DNA of 64,000 nt from Novosphingobium rosa NBRC 15208 (GCF_001598555.1 NZ_BCZE01000010.1:124001-188000); one strand, 5' to 3'. Counted from the first letter of the stretch, positions 28,578 through 38,975 are shown. The notes: a model not told the origin generated them from the sequence alone. Translations and numbers: made by a program.

Positions 28578-29457
28578 CGCGCGCGTCATAGCAGAACCCG
28601 CCGGGCTGTCGCCCCAAGTCGATGCCCTGCTGGAGGCTTTGGGCGATGATGGCTTCTCCGCCGATGCCCGCGAAATCCCCAGCGGCGTGGTCGAAATCGC
28701 CGCCGAAGGCGTGAGCGTGGATGTGCTGCGCAATGCCATCGACAAGCATTTGGGCACCAGCGACGCGCTGATCACCGAGCAACGCCCCGTGGTGCCGCGC
28801 CTCTTCATCTCGGACATGGATTCGACGATGATCTCGGCGGAATGCATCGACGAACTGGCCGATTTCGCGGGCCTGAAGCCCCAGATCGCCGCCATCACCG
28901 AACGCGCCATGCAAGGCGAACTCGATTTCCGCGAGGCCCTGAGGGAACGCGTCGCGCTGCTGAAAGACTTGTCGGAAGACGCCATCGCCCAGTGCCTCGC
29001 CGAGCGGATCAAGCCAATGACGGGCGCGCGCGTGCTGGTTCAGACGCTGAAGGCCAAGGGCTGCCGCACCGTGCTGGTGACGGGCGGCTTCCACCAGTTC
29101 GCTGATCCCGTGGCCGAGCAGCTTGGTTTCGAGCGCGTCGTCGGCAACCGCCTCGCCGTGGCGGGTGGCAAGCTGACCGGCGGCCTCGACGGCCCGATCA
29201 GCGATAGCGCCACCAAGCGCGCCACGTTGCTGGAAGAGCAGGAGAAGCTGGCCAAGAAGCCCGGCGAAAAGGTGCCCACGCTGGCCACCGGAGACGGCGC
29301 CAACGACATCCCGATGATCGAAGAGGCCAGCTACGGCATCGCCTTCGAAGCCAAGCCCAAGGCGCGCGCTGCGGCCAATGGCTGGGTGGATCGCGGGGAT
29401 CTGACCGCCGTGCTGCGTTTGCTGGGCGTGCCGGAGAAGGATTGGGTGCTGGATTAA
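28570..29457 (+). CDS. serB: Phosphoserine phosphatase
   Basis: A 295-residue HAD phosphatase giving L-serine from phosphoserine. N-terminal ACT-like part (residues 1-75), then HAD motif [21 protein letters not shown] near residue 80, motif [15 protein letters not shown] near 170 and motif [24 protein letters not shown] near 240. Start is the GTG at 28570 with AAAGGA nine bases upstream. That start is inside the 5' end of the divergent miaA, so each gene's promoter must lie inside the other gene. It is followed by a convergent purL with a terminator and two hairpin repeats between. Confidence 0.94.
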   Translation: MLIARVIAEPAGLSPQVDALLEALGDDGFSADAREIPSGVVEIAAEGVSVDVLRNAIDKHLGTSDALITEQRPVVPRLFISDMDSTMISAECIDELADFAGLKPQIAAITERAMQGELDFREALRERVALLKDLSEDAIAQCLAERIKPMTGARVLVQTLKAKGCRTVLVTGGFHQFADPVAEQLGFERVVGNRLAVAGGKLTGGLDGPISDSATKRATLLEEQEKLAKKPGEKVPTLATGDGANDIPMIEEASYGIAFEAKPKARAAANGWVDRGDLTAVLRLLGVPEKDWVLD

Positions 29458-29473
29458 GAACAGGAAGAGGACA

Positions 29474-29506
29474 GTGCGAGGGTGTTACACCCTCGCGCTC
29501 CCATTA
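29474..29506 (-). repeat. Dispersed intergenic hairpin repeat, copy 2
   Basis: Nine-bp arms GCGAGGGTG (29476-29484) and CACCCTCGC (29488-29496) around TTA, then GCTCCCATTA, matching the consensus in minus orientation. It starts 16 bases after the serB stop. Confidence 0.85.
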
Positions 29507-29572
29507 TTGTCTGCATTGCCCCTGGGGTTCGGCCATGGTGCTAACGTCGCGGCGCCGCAGGCTTTCAAACGA

Positions 29573-29611
29573 GAAAAGGCGCCGGGGCATTCCTGCCTGC
29601 GGCGCCTTTTC
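29573..29611. terminator. Bidirectional terminator between serB and purL
   Basis: A perfect 12-bp inverted repeat: GAAAAGGCGCCG (29573-29584) and CGGCGCCTTTTC (29600-29611). Each strand has a TTTT run after the hairpin, suiting the two convergent genes. Confidence 0.85.
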
Positions 29612-29670
29612 TGTGCTGGTGGCCAGTTTGAGCGCCACGGTGGGGTGCCGCTGGCGCCTCGTCGGAAGAC

Positions 29671-29711
29671 GTTATGGGAGCGCGAGGGGGTAACCCCCTC
29701 GCATCTTCCTT
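29671..29711 (+). repeat. Dispersed intergenic hairpin repeat, copy 3
   Basis: GTTATGGGAGC then 9-bp arms GCGAGGGGG (29682-29690) and CCCCCTCGC around TAA, then a pyrimidine-rich tail. It is inverted relative to copy 2, 165 bases away, and ends just before the purL stop. The arm changed by compensating bases compared with copy 2. Confidence 0.85.
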
Positions 29712-29718
29712 TTGCCTC

Positions 29719-31872
29719 TTAGCCTTCCATCCAATCCTTGAAGAACGCCTCATTGGCGGCCTTCAGCTTGGACACGGCCACACCGGCCACATCGAACCCG
29801 CCGACAGTACCCAGCTTCACAGCACCTTCCAGCACGATGTCGGGCTTGGTGGTGACGATATAGCGGCTCTGGTCCTCACCGAAGGCCTGCGCAGTGTTCA
29901 GCGTCACATCCAGCTTCACGCCGAGGCCCGAGGCCATTGCCATTTCCGCCAGAGCAACCAGCAGGCCGCCATCGGACACGTCATGCACGGCGGTGGCCTG
30001 GCTGTCGCCGATCAGCTGGCGCACGGTCTCGCCATTGCGCAGCTCGACATCCAGATCCACGGCGGGGGCGGGGCCTTCCTCGCGACCGGCGATCTCGCGC
30101 AGCCACAGCGACTGGCCCAGGTGCGAACCTTCGGGGCCGATCAGCCACACCACGTCGCCGGGGGCCTTGAACTTGATGGTGGCCATCTTGGTGTGGTCCA
30201 GCATCAGGCCCACGCCGCCGATGGCGGGAGTGGGCAGAATGGCGCTGCCGCCACCGGTGGCCTTCGATTCGTTGTAGAGCGAGACATTGCCCGAGACGAT
30301 GGGGTAATCCAGCGCGCGGCAGGCATCGCCCATGCCTTCCAGCGCGCCCACGATCTGGCCCATGATTTCGGGGCGTTGCGGGTTGGCGAAGTTGAGGCAG
30401 TTGGTGATGGCCAGCGGCGTGGCGCCCACGGCGCAGATGTTGCGCCAGGTTTCGGCCACGGCCTGCTTGCCGCCCTCATAGGGGTCGGCAAAGACATAGC
30501 GCGGGGTGCAGTCGGTGCTGATGGCCAGCGCCTTGTCGGTGCCGTGGATGCGCACCACCGCCGCGTCACCGCCCGACTTCTGGAGCGTGTCGCCGCCGAC
30601 CTGCGAGTCGTACTGCTCGAAGATCCACTTGCGCGAGGCGAGATCCGGGCCGCCGATCAGCGTCAGCAGGTCGGCTGCAATGTCCTTGCTTTCCTCGACG
30701 GCACCCAAAGGCGCGGGCTTGGGGGTGGGGACATGCGGGCGGTCATAGAGCGGCGCGTCATCGGCCAGCGGCGCGAGCGGAATGTCGCAGACCACCTCGC
30801 CGTCGAATTCCAGCACCATATGGCCGGTGTCGGTCACCTCGCCGATGACGGCGAAGTCGAGTTCCCACTTCTTGAAGATCGCCTCGGCCATCGGCTCCTT
30901 GCCGGGCTGGAGGACCATGAGCATGCGCTCCTGGCTTTCCGAGAGCATCATCTCGTAAGGCGTCATGCCGGTTTCGCGGCAGGGCACGTTGTTCATGTTC
31001 AGGCGAATGCCTGCGCCGCCCTTGCTGGCCATCTCGACCGAGGAGGAGGTCAGACCGGCAGCGCCCATATCCTGAATGGCGACGATGGCGTCGGTGGCCA
31101 TCAGTTCCAGGCAGGCCTCGATCAGCAGCTTTTCGGTGAAGGGGTCGCCGACCTGCACGGTGGGGCGCTTCTCTTCCGACTTCTCGTCGAAATCGGCCGA
31201 GGCCATGGTGGCGCCGTGAATGCCGTCGCGGCCCGTCTTGGAGCCGACATAGACGATGGGGTTACCAAGGCCGGTGGCGGCGGAGTAGAAAATCTTGTCG
31301 GTGTCGGCCACGCCCACGGTCATGGCGTTGACGAGGATGTTGCCGTCGTAAGCCTTGTGGAAGTTGGTTTCGCCGCCAACGGTGGGCACGCCCACGCAAT
31401 TGCCGTAGCCGCCGATGCCCGCAACCACGCCCTGCACCAGATGCTTCATCTTGGGGTGATCGGGGCGACCAAAACGCAGCGCGTTCATGTTCGCCACGGG
31501 CCGTGCGCCCATGGTGAAGACGTCGCGCAGAATGCCGCCAACGCCGGTCGCCGCGCCCTGATAGGGCTCGATGTAGCTGGGGTGGTTGTGCGACTCCATC
31601 TTGAAGATGGCGGCCTGGCCATCGCCGATGTCGATCACGCCGGCGTTCTCGCCGGGGCCGCAGATCACCCAGGGGGCTTCGGTGGGCAGCTTCTTGAGGT
31701 GCAAACGGCTGGATTTATAGGAGCAATGCTCCGACCACATCACCGAAAAGATGCCGAGCTCGACAAGGTTGGGCTCGCGGCCCAGCGCGTGGAGAACCTT
31801 GTCGTATTCCTCGGGGGAAAGCCCGTGGGCGGCGACGACATCGGGGGTGATGGTGGAGGCTGTCTGGGTCAT
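29719..31872 (-). CDS. purL: Phosphoribosylformylglycinamidine synthase subunit PurL
   Basis: A 717-residue small-type PurL that works with PurS and PurQ to convert FGAR to FGAM in purine synthesis. N-terminal [20 protein letters not shown] near residue 35 is the PurL signature; the ATP-binding [20 protein letters not shown] near residue 85 and the repeat-domain [20 protein letters not shown] near residue 430 follow. C-terminal [18 protein letters not shown] is present. Start ATG at 31872. purS and purQ are not in this window. Divergent from xseB. Confidence 0.96.
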   Translation of the reverse strand: MTQTASTITPDVVAAHGLSPEEYDKVLHALGREPNLVELGIFSVMWSEHCSYKSSRLHLKKLPTEAPWVICGPGENAGVIDIGDGQAAIFKMESHNHPSYIEPYQGAATGVGGILRDVFTMGARPVANMNALRFGRPDHPKMKHLVQGVVAGIGGYGNCVGVPTVGGETNFHKAYDGNILVNAMTVGVADTDKIFYSAATGLGNPIVYVGSKTGRDGIHGATMASADFDEKSEEKRPTVQVGDPFTEKLLIEACLELMATDAIVAIQDMGAAGLTSSSVEMASKGGAGIRLNMNNVPCRETGMTPYEMMLSESQERMLMVLQPGKEPMAEAIFKKWELDFAVIGEVTDTGHMVLEFDGEVVCDIPLAPLADDAPLYDRPHVPTPKPAPLGAVEESKDIAADLLTLIGGPDLASRKWIFEQYDSQVGGDTLQKSGGDAAVVRIHGTDKALAISTDCTPRYVFADPYEGGKQAVAETWRNICAVGATPLAITNCLNFANPQRPEIMGQIVGALEGMGDACRALDYPIVSGNVSLYNESKATGGGSAILPTPAIGGVGLMLDHTKMATIKFKAPGDVVWLIGPEGSHLGQSLWLREIAGREEGPAPAVDLDVELRNGETVRQLIGDSQATAVHDVSDGGLLVALAEMAMASGLGVKLDVTLNTAQAFGEDQSRYIVTTKPDIVLEGAVKLGTVGGFDVAGVAVSKLKAANEAFFKDWMEG

Positions 31873-31987
31873 GGCCGCGCCCTTAGCGCCATGCGCGCGC
31901 GAAGGCCAGACCGGATTGGTTATAAAGCGTGCCAGGTGGCACCCTGTACCTCTTGACCGCGCGCAGGCACACGGCCATTGCAAAGGC

Positions 31988-32242
31988 ATGAGTGACAACA
32001 AAGCCGAAATCGCGGACATTGCGCAGCTCAGCTTCGAAGAGGCGCTGCGCGCTCTGGAGGGCGTGGTGCGCCAGCTGGAAAGCGGGGAAGTGCCGCTCGA
32101 CGAGTCCATTTCGCTCTATGAAAAGGGTGAGAAGCTGCGCGCCGCCTGTCAGGCGCGTCTGGATGCCGCCACCGCGCGGATCGAGCGAATCGTGGCCAAG
32201 GACGATGGCGCTGTCGCCACCCGTCCGCTGGACGATGCTTGA
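31988..32242 (+). CDS. xseB: Exodeoxyribonuclease VII small subunit
   Basis: An 84-residue coiled, acidic protein matching Xse[21 protein letters not shown], then [20 protein letters not shown] and [11 protein letters not shown]. It forms the stalk of exonuclease VII with XseA, which is not in the window. Start ATG at 31988, with AAAGG just upstream. It heads an xseB-ispA-(coaD) order common in alphaproteobacteria. Confidence 0.93.
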   Translation: MSDNKAEIADIAQLSFEEALRALEGVVRQLESGEVPLDESISLYEKGEKLRAACQARLDAATARIERIVAKDDGAVATRPLDDA

Positions 32243-32325
32243 CGGGCGGGGCCTGAACTTAATTGATGCCCGCGCGGGGCTGCGCTCTGCGTGGGGTAAA
32301 CTGACGATATCCTAAGGGGAGCCCA

Positions 32326-33228
32326 GTGGCTGAGGTAACCGAAACCGTGCTGGCCGATGGCCTCAAGCGCATTCAGGCCGATATTCTGACGGCATTCGAC
32401 GAATTGCTGCCGATCCCGTCCGATCCGCGCGCGCAGCTGTTCGAGGCGATGCGCTATGCGGCGATGGGCGGCGGCAAGCGCGTGCGCCCGCTGCTGCTGG
32501 CCGCTGTCGCCGAACTGTATGGCGTGGACCGCGATGCGGCGGTGCGCGCGGGCGTGGCCATCGAATCGGTGCATGTCTATTCGCTGATCCACGACGATCT
32601 GCCCTGCATGGACAATGACGATCTGCGCCACGGCAAGCCCACCGTCCACAAGCAGTGGGACGAGGCGACCGCCGTGCTGGCGGGCGATGCGCTGCATTGC
32701 TTCGCCTTCGAGGTGCTGTCGGACCCCGTGACCAGCGGCGACCCCTTCGTGCGCGCCGAGCTGATCCAGGTGCTGGCCACCGCGGCGGGTTCGCATGGCA
32801 TGGCGGGCGGACAGATGATGGACATCGTCGCCGAGACCTCCAGCTTCGATCTGCAGACCGTGACGCGCCTGCAGCAGCTCAAGACCGGGGCGCTGCTGGC
32901 CGCTTCGGTTGAGATGGGCGCGGTGCTGGGCAAGGTGCCTCACGAAGGCCGCAAGCATCTGCGCGCCTATGCCCGCGACATCGGTCTGGCCTTCCAGATT
33001 GCCGACGATCTGCTCGATCATGAAGGCGACGAGGCTGCTGCCGGCAAGGCGCTGCGCAAGGATGCGGAAAAGGGCAAGGAAACCTTCGTCTCGCTGCTGG
33101 GCGCGGATCGCGCGCGTGAGCAGGCGCGGATGCTGGTGGATCAGGCGATCGGCCATCTGGCGCAGCACGGCAAGGAAGCCGATCTGCTGCGCGAACTGGC
33201 CCGCTTCATCGTCGAACGGAGCCACTGA
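32326..33228 (+). CDS. ispA: Farnesyl diphosphate synthase (polyprenyl synthetase)
   Basis: A 300-residue isoprenyl diphosphate synthase. First aspartate-rich motif DDLPCMDNDDLRHGKPT near residue 88, second DDLLDHEGDE near residue 227, plus GGGKRVRPLL and YSLIHDD. It joins IPP to DMAPP and GPP to give farnesyl diphosphate for quinones, hopanoids and carotenoids. The start is a GTG at 32326 behind AAGGGG. It follows xseB and overlaps coaD by one base (TGATG), so the three form an operon. Confidence 0.95.
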   Translation: MAEVTETVLADGLKRIQADILTAFDELLPIPSDPRAQLFEAMRYAAMGGGKRVRPLLLAAVAELYGVDRDAAVRAGVAIESVHVYSLIHDDLPCMDNDDLRHGKPTVHKQWDEATAVLAGDALHCFAFEVLSDPVTSGDPFVRAELIQVLATAAGSHGMAGGQMMDIVAETSSFDLQTVTRLQQLKTGALLAASVEMGAVLGKVPHEGRKHLRAYARDIGLAFQIADDLLDHEGDEAAAGKALRKDAEKGKETFVSLLGADRAREQARMLVDQAIGHLAQHGKEADLLRELARFIVERSH

Positions 33229-33731
33229 TGCGGATCGGGGTCTATCCGGGCACGTTCGACCCCGTGACGCTGGGTCATGCCGATATCATCCGGCGCGGCG
33301 CCAAGCTGGTCGACCGGCTGATCATCGGCGTGACGACAAACATGTCGAAAAACCCCATGTTCACGCCCGAAGAGCGCATGGATATGGTGAAGCGCGAGGT
33401 GGCCAGTCTGGCGCTCGACAATGTCGAGGTGGTGGGGTTCAATGCACTGCTGATGACCTTTGCCGAGAGGCAGGGGGCCAGCGTAATCCTGCGCGGGCTG
33501 CGCGCTGTCGCTGATTTCGAGTATGAATATCAGATGGCGGGAATGAACCAGCAACTCAACCCGCGCATCGAGACGGTGTTCCTGATGGCGGACGTCAGCC
33601 TGCAGCCGATCGCCTCCAAGCTGGTGAAGGAAATCGCGCTGTTCGGCGGCGATATCACCCGCTTCGTGAGCCCGGCGGTACGCGCTGACGTGGTGGAGCG
33701 CGTGGAACGTATCGGTCGCCTTGGCGACTGA
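33228..33731 (+). CDS. coaD: Phosphopantetheine adenylyltransferase
   Basis: A 167-residue nucleotidyltransferase that adenylylates 4'-phosphopantetheine in CoA synthesis. It has GVYPGTFDPVTLGHADIIRR at residues 3-22 (T/HxGH-type motif), ILRGLRAVADFEYEYQMAGM and the C-terminal ISSTRVRE-like site replaced by ISSKLVKEIALFGGD-type sequence (IASKLVKEIALFGGDI), as in many alphaproteobacteria. ATG overlaps the ispA stop. Confidence 0.96.
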   Translation: MRIGVYPGTFDPVTLGHADIIRRGAKLVDRLIIGVTTNMSKNPMFTPEERMDMVKREVASLALDNVEVVGFNALLMTFAERQGASVILRGLRAVADFEYEYQMAGMNQQLNPRIETVFLMADVSLQPIASKLVKEIALFGGDITRFVSPAVRADVVERVERIGRLGD

Positions 33732-33793
33732 TCGCCGATGGTAAGGGCGTTTGCGCTGATGGTGGATCATGCGCAGCCCCAATGTCGGGGGAG

Positions 33794-33836
33794 GTTATGG
33801 GAGCGCGAGGGTCTAACACCCTCGCATTTCTCTTTT
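33794..33836 (+). repeat. Dispersed intergenic hairpin repeat, copy 4
   Basis: GTTATGGGAGC, arms GCGAGGG (33804-33810) and CCCTCGC, then ATTTCTCTTTTTG. It lies 63 bases after coaD and has the longest T-rich tail of the four, so it could act as the coaD terminator. Confidence 0.85.
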
Positions 33837-33940
33837 TGTCCCTTCAATGACTCCCTCGTTGTATCATGTTCATGGACACGACAGACAGGCGCGGCTATCG
33901 CCCTGACGCGCATTCACGACGCAACGCCCAAGAGAGCTGC

Positions 33941-34666
33941 ATGAACCGTCATTCCTTTATCAAGATTGCCATGTCGCTCGTGCTGGGCGCCGCCGTGCTG
34001 GGGACCAGCGCTTGCGCCCGCAAGCAGGACGCGCTGTCCAAGGCGATGTCGGAGAACGTCAACAAGACGAACCTGAGCTCCAAGGTCGATCCCGATCCTG
34101 CGGTCGATCCGGACAATGTGCTGGTGCTGGACCTGTCGAACGGCGGGCGCGTGCTGATCCGTCTCGAACCCAAGTGGGCGCCCAACCATGTGGAGCGCAT
34201 CAAGACGCTGACACGTCAGGGTTTCTACGACAACATCATCTTCCACCGCGTGATCGACGGCTTCATGGCGCAGACGGGTGACCCGACAGGCACGGGCGGC
34301 GGCGGCTCGAAGTTGCCCGACCTGAAGGCGGAGTTCAACTCGCTGCCTCACGTGCGCGGCACGGTCTCGATGGCGCGTACCGACGATCCGGACTCGGCCA
34401 ACAGCCAGTTCTTCATCGTGTTCTATCCGCATTTCTCGCTGGATCGCCGCTACACCAACTTCGGCCGCGTGATCGAGGGCATGGATATCGTCGACCGCAT
34501 CGTGCGCGGCGAACCGCCCAGCAATCCGACCAAGATCATGCAGGCCTCGATCGAGAGCGATCACAAGCCGCGTCCGGCGATTGCGCCGCCGCCGCCGCCG
34601 ATCGTGCCCGCGCCTCCGGTGGCGCCTGCTGCTCCGGCCAAGCCGGCTGCCAAGACGAAGAAGTAA
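33941..34666 (+). CDS. Exported cyclophilin-type peptidyl-prolyl isomerase
   Basis: A 241-residue cyclophilin. The N-terminal signal ([16 protein letters not shown]) ends near residue 26; a Cys is present but the lipobox is poor. The isomerase domain shows [40 protein letters not shown] and [14 protein letters not shown], with the catalytic Arg and Phe of the family. The C-terminal 30 residues are a Pro/Ala/Lys tail. It likely helps fold periplasmic proteins. Start ATG at 33941 follows AGAGAGCTGC; the frame opens further upstream without a ribosome site. queA follows after a hairpin. Confidence 0.9.
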   Translation: MNRHSFIKIAMSLVLGAAVLGTSACARKQDALSKAMSENVNKTNLSSKVDPDPAVDPDNVLVLDLSNGGRVLIRLEPKWAPNHVERIKTLTRQGFYDNIIFHRVIDGFMAQTGDPTGTGGGGSKLPDLKAEFNSLPHVRGTVSMARTDDPDSANSQFFIVFYPHFSLDRRYTNFGRVIEGMDIVDRIVRGEPPSNPTKIMQASIESDHKPRPAIAPPPPPIVPAPPVAPAAPAKPAAKTKK

Positions 34667-34671
34667 GGATG

Positions 34672-34692
34672 GGGCCCCGCAAGGGGCCCTTC
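34672..34692 (+). terminator. Short hairpin between the cyclophilin gene and queA
   Basis: GGGCCCC (34672-34678), loop GCAA, GGGGCCC (34683-34689), then TTCT. The U-run is weak, so it may only attenuate transcription into queA, whose start is 9 bases later. Confidence 0.5.
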
Positions 34693-34700
34693 TGACAGAT

Positions 34701-35738
34701 ATGCGCGTTGACGATTTCGATTTCGACCTGCCGCAGGAGCGTATCGCCCTGCGCCCCGCCCGCCCGCGTGACAGCGCGAAGCTGCTGCATGTGCCGGGCC
34801 GCGAGGGTCCGTTCGGCGATCTGAAGGTCAGCGATCTGCCCGCGCTGCTGCGCAAGGGCGATCTGCTGGTGTTCAACGACACGCGCGTGATCCCGGCTCA
34901 GCTTGAGGGGATGCGCGGCGAGGCGAAGATCGGCGCGACGCTGCACAAGCGCATCGATCTGCGTCGCTGGCAGGCCTTTGTGAAGAACGGCAAGCGGCTG
35001 CGGGTGGATGACGTGATTGCGTTCGGCGCGGGCGTTCAGGCCGTAGCCGAGGTCCGCCACGATGATGGCAGCTGGACACTGTTCTTCCCCGGCGACGAGC
35101 CGGTCGAGGTGCTGCTGGAGCGTGCGGGCACCATGCCGCTGCCGCCCTATATCGCGGCCAAGCGCGGCACCGACGAGGCCGACCGCAGCGATTACCAGAC
35201 GATGTTCGCCCAGGCCGAGGGCGCAGTGGCGGCCCCGACGGCGGCCTTGCACTTCACGCCGGAGCTGATGGCGGCGCTGGACGGCGCGGGGATCGGCCAT
35301 GCCTTTCTGACGCTGCATGTCGGCGCGGGGACTTTCCTGCCGGTGAAGGTGGACGATACCGCGGACCATGCGATGCATGCCGAATGGGGCGTCATTCCGG
35401 CTGAGGTGGCGGATCGCCTGAACGCGGCGCGCGCTGCCGGTGGCCGGGTGATTGCGGTGGGGACCACCTCGCTGCGGCTGCTGGAAAGCGCGACCGGTGA
35501 GGATGGCGTGATCCAGCCTTTCAGCGGCGATACGTCGATCTTTATCACGCCGGGCTATCGCTTCCGCGCCATCGACGGGCTGATGACCAATTTCCATCTG
35601 CCGCGCTCGACGTTGTTCATGCTGGTCTCGGCGCTGATGGGGCTGGAGCGGATGCAGGCTGTGTACAAGCACGCCATCGAGGAAGGCTACCGCTTCTACA
35701 GCTATGGCGATTCAAGCCTGCTGCTGCCCGAGGGGTAA
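34701..35738 (+). CDS. queA: S-adenosylmethionine:tRNA ribosyltransferase-isomerase
   Basis: A 345-residue enzyme that transfers ribose from SAM to preQ1-tRNA to form epoxyqueuosine. Start [20 protein letters not shown] is typical, with [13 protein letters not shown] near residue 62, [17 protein letters not shown] near 178, [14 protein letters not shown] and the C-terminal [17 protein letters not shown]. Start ATG at 34701. tgt, the gene for the earlier step, is 1.5 kb downstream on the same strand, separated by two minus-strand genes. Confidence 0.96.
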   Translation: MRVDDFDFDLPQERIALRPARPRDSAKLLHVPGREGPFGDLKVSDLPALLRKGDLLVFNDTRVIPAQLEGMRGEAKIGATLHKRIDLRRWQAFVKNGKRLRVDDVIAFGAGVQAVAEVRHDDGSWTLFFPGDEPVEVLLERAGTMPLPPYIAAKRGTDEADRSDYQTMFAQAEGAVAAPTAALHFTPELMAALDGAGIGHAFLTLHVGAGTFLPVKVDDTADHAMHAEWGVIPAEVADRLNAARAAGGRVIAVGTTSLRLLESATGEDGVIQPFSGDTSIFITPGYRFRAIDGLMTNFHLPRSTLFMLVSALMGLERMQAVYKHAIEEGYRFYSYGDSSLLLPEG

Positions 35739-35741
35739 ATC

Positions 35742-36428
35742 TCAGACGCCGAGCCATTGCAGGTCGCCGGGCAGTTCATCCGCGCTGTAATCCACCTGCA
35801 GCACCCGTCGCCGCGCCGGTAGGCTGGCGGCGTCGGAAGCATGCAGGATCGGCGTGGCATAGGCCCAGATATCTCCGGCAGCGGCGAGGCAAGCCATTGT
35901 GCCGCATCGCGCTGCCACCGCAGCGACAGTCTCCACCGCAACCTTGCCCAGCCTGTGCGAGCCCGGTGCGATCAGCAGCGGCGCATTGGTGGCAGGCACG
36001 TCATCAAGATGCACCCGCAGCGTCGCCATGCGCGATAGCAGATCGAACGGCGGCGCCACATGATGTAGCCCCGCCTTGACCGACCAGGGGCCGAAGCCGT
36101 CTGTTTCAACCCGCTCACGCACGCATATGGTGCGGTCCTGATGCCATGCCAGAGACCAGTTGGTTTCGGCTGTCTTGTCGAAGAGGATGGCTCTGACGGG
36201 CATCGCGTCTCGCCCCATGCATTGGTTCGCTACGGCGCCGACCGGCCCGTCGGGCGCCAGGTAGGGACGCAAAGCGGGCAGCCCGCTGATCCTCACTCCG
36301 GCCTGCTGCGCAGGCAAAGCCTCCAGCACGGCCAGCATGTCGCTCAGGTGAGGGCGCAGGGCGCCACCAAAGAGTTGCGCGCCATGCTCGGCAAGGGTGA
36401 GGTCGCTCAGCAAAGCCTCAGCCCGCAA
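35742..36428 (-). CDS. Phytanoyl-CoA dioxygenase (PhyH)-family protein
   Basis: A 228-residue Fe(II)/2-oxoglutarate oxygenase of the PhyH type. Metal ligands are seen as WHQDRTICV near residue 95 (HxD) and the distal His in ATPILHASDAA near 198, and RRRVLQVDYS supplies the 2-oxoglutarate Arg. The substrate is unknown; related proteins hydroxylate small acids, lipids or amino acids. Its 5' end overlaps the 3' end of the TSUP gene by 11 bases, so the two are cotranscribed. The pair is inserted in antisense between queA and tgt. Confidence 0.87.
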   Translation of the reverse strand: MRAEALLSDLTLAEHGAQLFGGALRPHLSDMLAVLEALPAQQAGVRISGLPALRPYLAPDGPVGAVANQCMGRDAMPVRAILFDKTAETNWSLAWHQDRTICVRERVETDGFGPWSVKAGLHHVAPPFDLLSRMATLRVHLDDVPATNAPLLIAPGSHRLGKVAVETVAAVAARCGTMACLAAAGDIWAYATPILHASDAASLPARRRVLQVDYSADELPGDLQWLGV

Positions 36429-37173
36429 ACCAGCCCCAGACCAGCTTGCCCGTCATCGACAGGCTGACCACCACCAGCAAAGGCCGGATTACCTTGGCGC
36501 CCAACCGGGACGCCATATGGCTGCCGATCCATGCCCCGCTCATTGCGCCCGCCGCCATGCAGCCGCCCAGCAGCCACATGATCTTGCCGCCCGCCGCAAA
36601 GACGATGATGCTGGCGATGTTGCTGGTCATGTTGAACAGCTTGGTCAGGGCCGTGGCGCGCGTCAGCCCCATGCCGCGCAGGGTGACGAGGCTCATTGTG
36701 TAGAACTGTCCGGCGCCGGGGCCGAAAAAGCCGTCGTAGAAGCCCACCGCCGTCCCCGCCGGCAGATAGCCCTTGGAGGAGACACGCGCGTGGGCATCGG
36801 CATCGCTCATGCGCGGGCTCAGCAGCGTGTAGAGTGAAATCGCCATCAGCAGCACCGGCACGATCAGCCGCAGCCACTCGGCCTTCAGATGGCTGACAAC
36901 CAACGTGCCGATCATCGCTCCCAGAAACACCGCCGCCGCGCCGGGCAGGTTGGGGCGCAGCTGGAACAGGCCCGCACGGTGGTAGCGCCATGTCGCCATG
37001 GCCGTGCCGCAGGCCGATTGCGCCTTGTTCGTGCCCAGCACCATCGCCGGGGGCAGGCCCGCATAGATCAGCGCGGGCACGGTGATCAGCCCTCCGCCGC
37101 CCGCCACGGCGTCGACGAAACCGGCAAAGACACTGGTGGCGGTCAGGGCGGGGTAGATCCAGTCGATGCTCAT
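36418..37173 (-). CDS. TSUP-family (TauE/SafE) membrane transporter
   Basis: A 251-residue protein with seven to eight membrane segments of the sulfite/organosulfonate exporter family. It has the duplicated TauE/SafE motif: first copy FAGFVDAVAGGGGLITVPAL near residue 17, second AVGFYDGFFGPGAGQFYTMS near residue 143, and GTNKAQSACGTAMATWRY between. Substrate is not predictable; sulfite, sulfonates or acids are usual. ATG at 37173; the long open frame further upstream is antisense to tgt. It is the first gene of a two-gene unit with PhyH. Confidence 0.92.
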   Translation of the reverse strand: MSIDWIYPALTATSVFAGFVDAVAGGGGLITVPALIYAGLPPAMVLGTNKAQSACGTAMATWRYHRAGLFQLRPNLPGAAAVFLGAMIGTLVVSHLKAEWLRLIVPVLLMAISLYTLLSPRMSDADAHARVSSKGYLPAGTAVGFYDGFFGPGAGQFYTMSLVTLRGMGLTRATALTKLFNMTSNIASIIVFAAGGKIMWLLGGCMAAGAMSGAWIGSHMASRLGAKVIRPLLVVVSLSMTGKLVWGWFAG

Positions 37174-37278
37174 GGGCGCGCCATAGCGGGCCGATACCGC
37201 CGCGACAATTGGCCCTATGCCTGAGACGAAGCGGTGGCCCGATTGCCCCGCAGCGCTTTTCCTTCTATCGCGCGGGGC

Positions 37279-38406
37279 ATGACCCGTTTTGCTTTCAACA
37301 TCCACGCGCGCGACGGCAAGGCGCGCACCGGCACCATCCAGATGCAGCGCGGCGAGATCCGCACGCCTGCCTTCATGCCCGTAGGCACCGCCGCCACGGT
37401 GAAGGCGATGAAACCGGAAACCGTGCGCTCCACCGGCGCGGACATCATCCTTGGTAACACCTATCACCTGATGCTGCGTCCCGGCGCCGAGCGGGTGGCG
37501 CGCCTTGGCGGCCTGCACAAGTTCATGAACTGGAATCGCCCGATCCTGACCGACAGCGGCGGCTATCAGGTGATGAGCCTGTCTGAACTGCGCAAGATCA
37601 CCGAGGAAGGCGTGGCTTTCGCCAGCCATATCGACGGTTCGCGCCATATGCTGACGCCCGAGCGCTCGATGGAAATCCAGCGCCTGCTGGGCAGCGATAT
37701 CGTGATGTGCTTCGACGAATGCCCGCGCGCCGATCAGGGCAAGGACGTGATCGCCAAGTCGATGGAAATGTCGATGCGTTGGGCCAAACGCAGCCGCGCC
37801 GGTTTCGACAGTGGCGAGGAGCATGCCGCGCGTTCGGCGTTGTTCGGCATCCAGCAGGGCGCGCTGCATCAGGATCTGCGTCAGGCTTCGGCCGATGCGC
37901 TGCGCGACATCGGCTTCGACGGCTATGCCATCGGCGGTCTGGCCGTGGGCGAGGGGCAGGAGGCGATGTTCGCCACGCTCGATTTCGCCCCCGGCATGCT
38001 GCCCGATGACAAGCCGCGCTATCTGATGGGCGTGGGCAAGCCCGACGATCTGGTCGGCGCGGTGGAGCGCGGCGTCGATATGTTCGATTGCGTGCTGCCT
38101 TCGCGCAGCGGGCGCAACGGGCAGGCCTTTACGTGGAACGGGCCGCTCAACATCCGCAACGCCAAGCATGCCGAGGATACCTCGCCGCTTGACGATCGCT
38201 GCACCTGCCCGGTGTGCGGCACCTATTCGCGGGCCTATCTGCACCATTTGCAGAAATCGGGCGAAATCCTTGGGGCCATGCTGATGACGGAGCATAACAT
38301 CTCGTTCTATCAGCAGCTTATGTCCGGGATGCGCGGCGCGATTGCCGAAGGGCGCTTTGCCGCCTTCGCCAGCGATTTCCGGCGCGATTATTTCGCGGGC
38401 AAGTAA
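37279..38406 (+). CDS. tgt: Queuine tRNA-ribosyltransferase (tRNA-guanine transglycosylase)
   Basis: A 375-residue enzyme that swaps G34 for preQ1 in GUN-anticodon tRNAs. Seen: [16 protein letters not shown] near residue 30, the catalytic Asp in [15 protein letters not shown] near 88, the second in [17 protein letters not shown] near 265, and the zinc site [17 protein letters not shown] near 305 (Cys x Cys xx Cys ... His). Start ATG at 37279. It ends with a rho-independent terminator at 38437. Confidence 0.97.
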   Translation: MTRFAFNIHARDGKARTGTIQMQRGEIRTPAFMPVGTAATVKAMKPETVRSTGADIILGNTYHLMLRPGAERVARLGGLHKFMNWNRPILTDSGGYQVMSLSELRKITEEGVAFASHIDGSRHMLTPERSMEIQRLLGSDIVMCFDECPRADQGKDVIAKSMEMSMRWAKRSRAGFDSGEEHAARSALFGIQQGALHQDLRQASADALRDIGFDGYAIGGLAVGEGQEAMFATLDFAPGMLPDDKPRYLMGVGKPDDLVGAVERGVDMFDCVLPSRSGRNGQAFTWNGPLNIRNAKHAEDTSPLDDRCTCPVCGTYSRAYLHHLQKSGEILGAMLMTEHNISFYQQLMSGMRGAIAEGRFAAFASDFRRDYFAGK

Positions 38407-38436
38407 GCCAAAAAGGCTGATGTCAAAGCATTAAGG

Positions 38437-38468
38437 CGGCCTGCGGAGTGTTCTTCGCAGGCCGTTTT
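38437..38468 (+). terminator. tgt terminator
   Basis: CGGCCTGCG (38437-38445) pairs with CGCAGGCCG (38456-38464), followed by TTTT. Confidence 0.9.
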
Positions 38469-38834
38469 GCTTTGCGGGCGGATTTGTTCGGCTGTGGTTG
38501 GCTCTGCCCCTTCACCTGAACCCCTGTGGAACAATGGCTCTCATCAACGTGCTTAAGAGGGTGTTCACCGCAATAAATTTGCATTCAGCCGGAACGATGC
38601 CATCTGTAATTGCTATAAGGCGATGCAATTTTTTAATTGTTTCAATCTCATCGGCTGATGGGGCGAGGGTGCCCCGCCGGATAGAGATATCGCCACCTCA
38701 AGGGAGTCAATCTGAACGAAGCCCGCCATGGGTGTTCTTTGGCGTTGCCCGGCTGTTTCCGGGTCATGCGCCTGGCGATGGGCGGCGCGGCAAGACGCGC
38801 CTCTCTCCATGGTGGACGACACTTGGAGAATGAC

Positions 38835-38975
38835 ATGACGAAGGAAAATCCCAAGGCGCTCCACGAGCGGGGCACATTGGTCCGGTGCATGGGCCGGGGC
38901 GGCGTGGTTGTCGCCAGTTCGGGCTCCGCGCCCGGAGACCATGAGGATGCCAGAAACGTCCGTCAGATGGCCTGA
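38835..38975 (+). CDS. Possible small protein of 46 residues
   Basis: The ATG at 38835 has TTGGAGAATGAC upstream, a fair ribosome site, and starts MTKENPKALHERGTLVRCMG. No family is recognised, no signal or membrane segment is seen. Its stop lies in the first arm of the long hairpin at 38971-39072, so translation would open the base of that hairpin. It may be a leader-type ORF or chance; evidence is weak. Confidence 0.3.
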   Translation: MTKENPKALHERGTLVRCMGRGGVVVASSGSAPGDHEDARNVRQMA

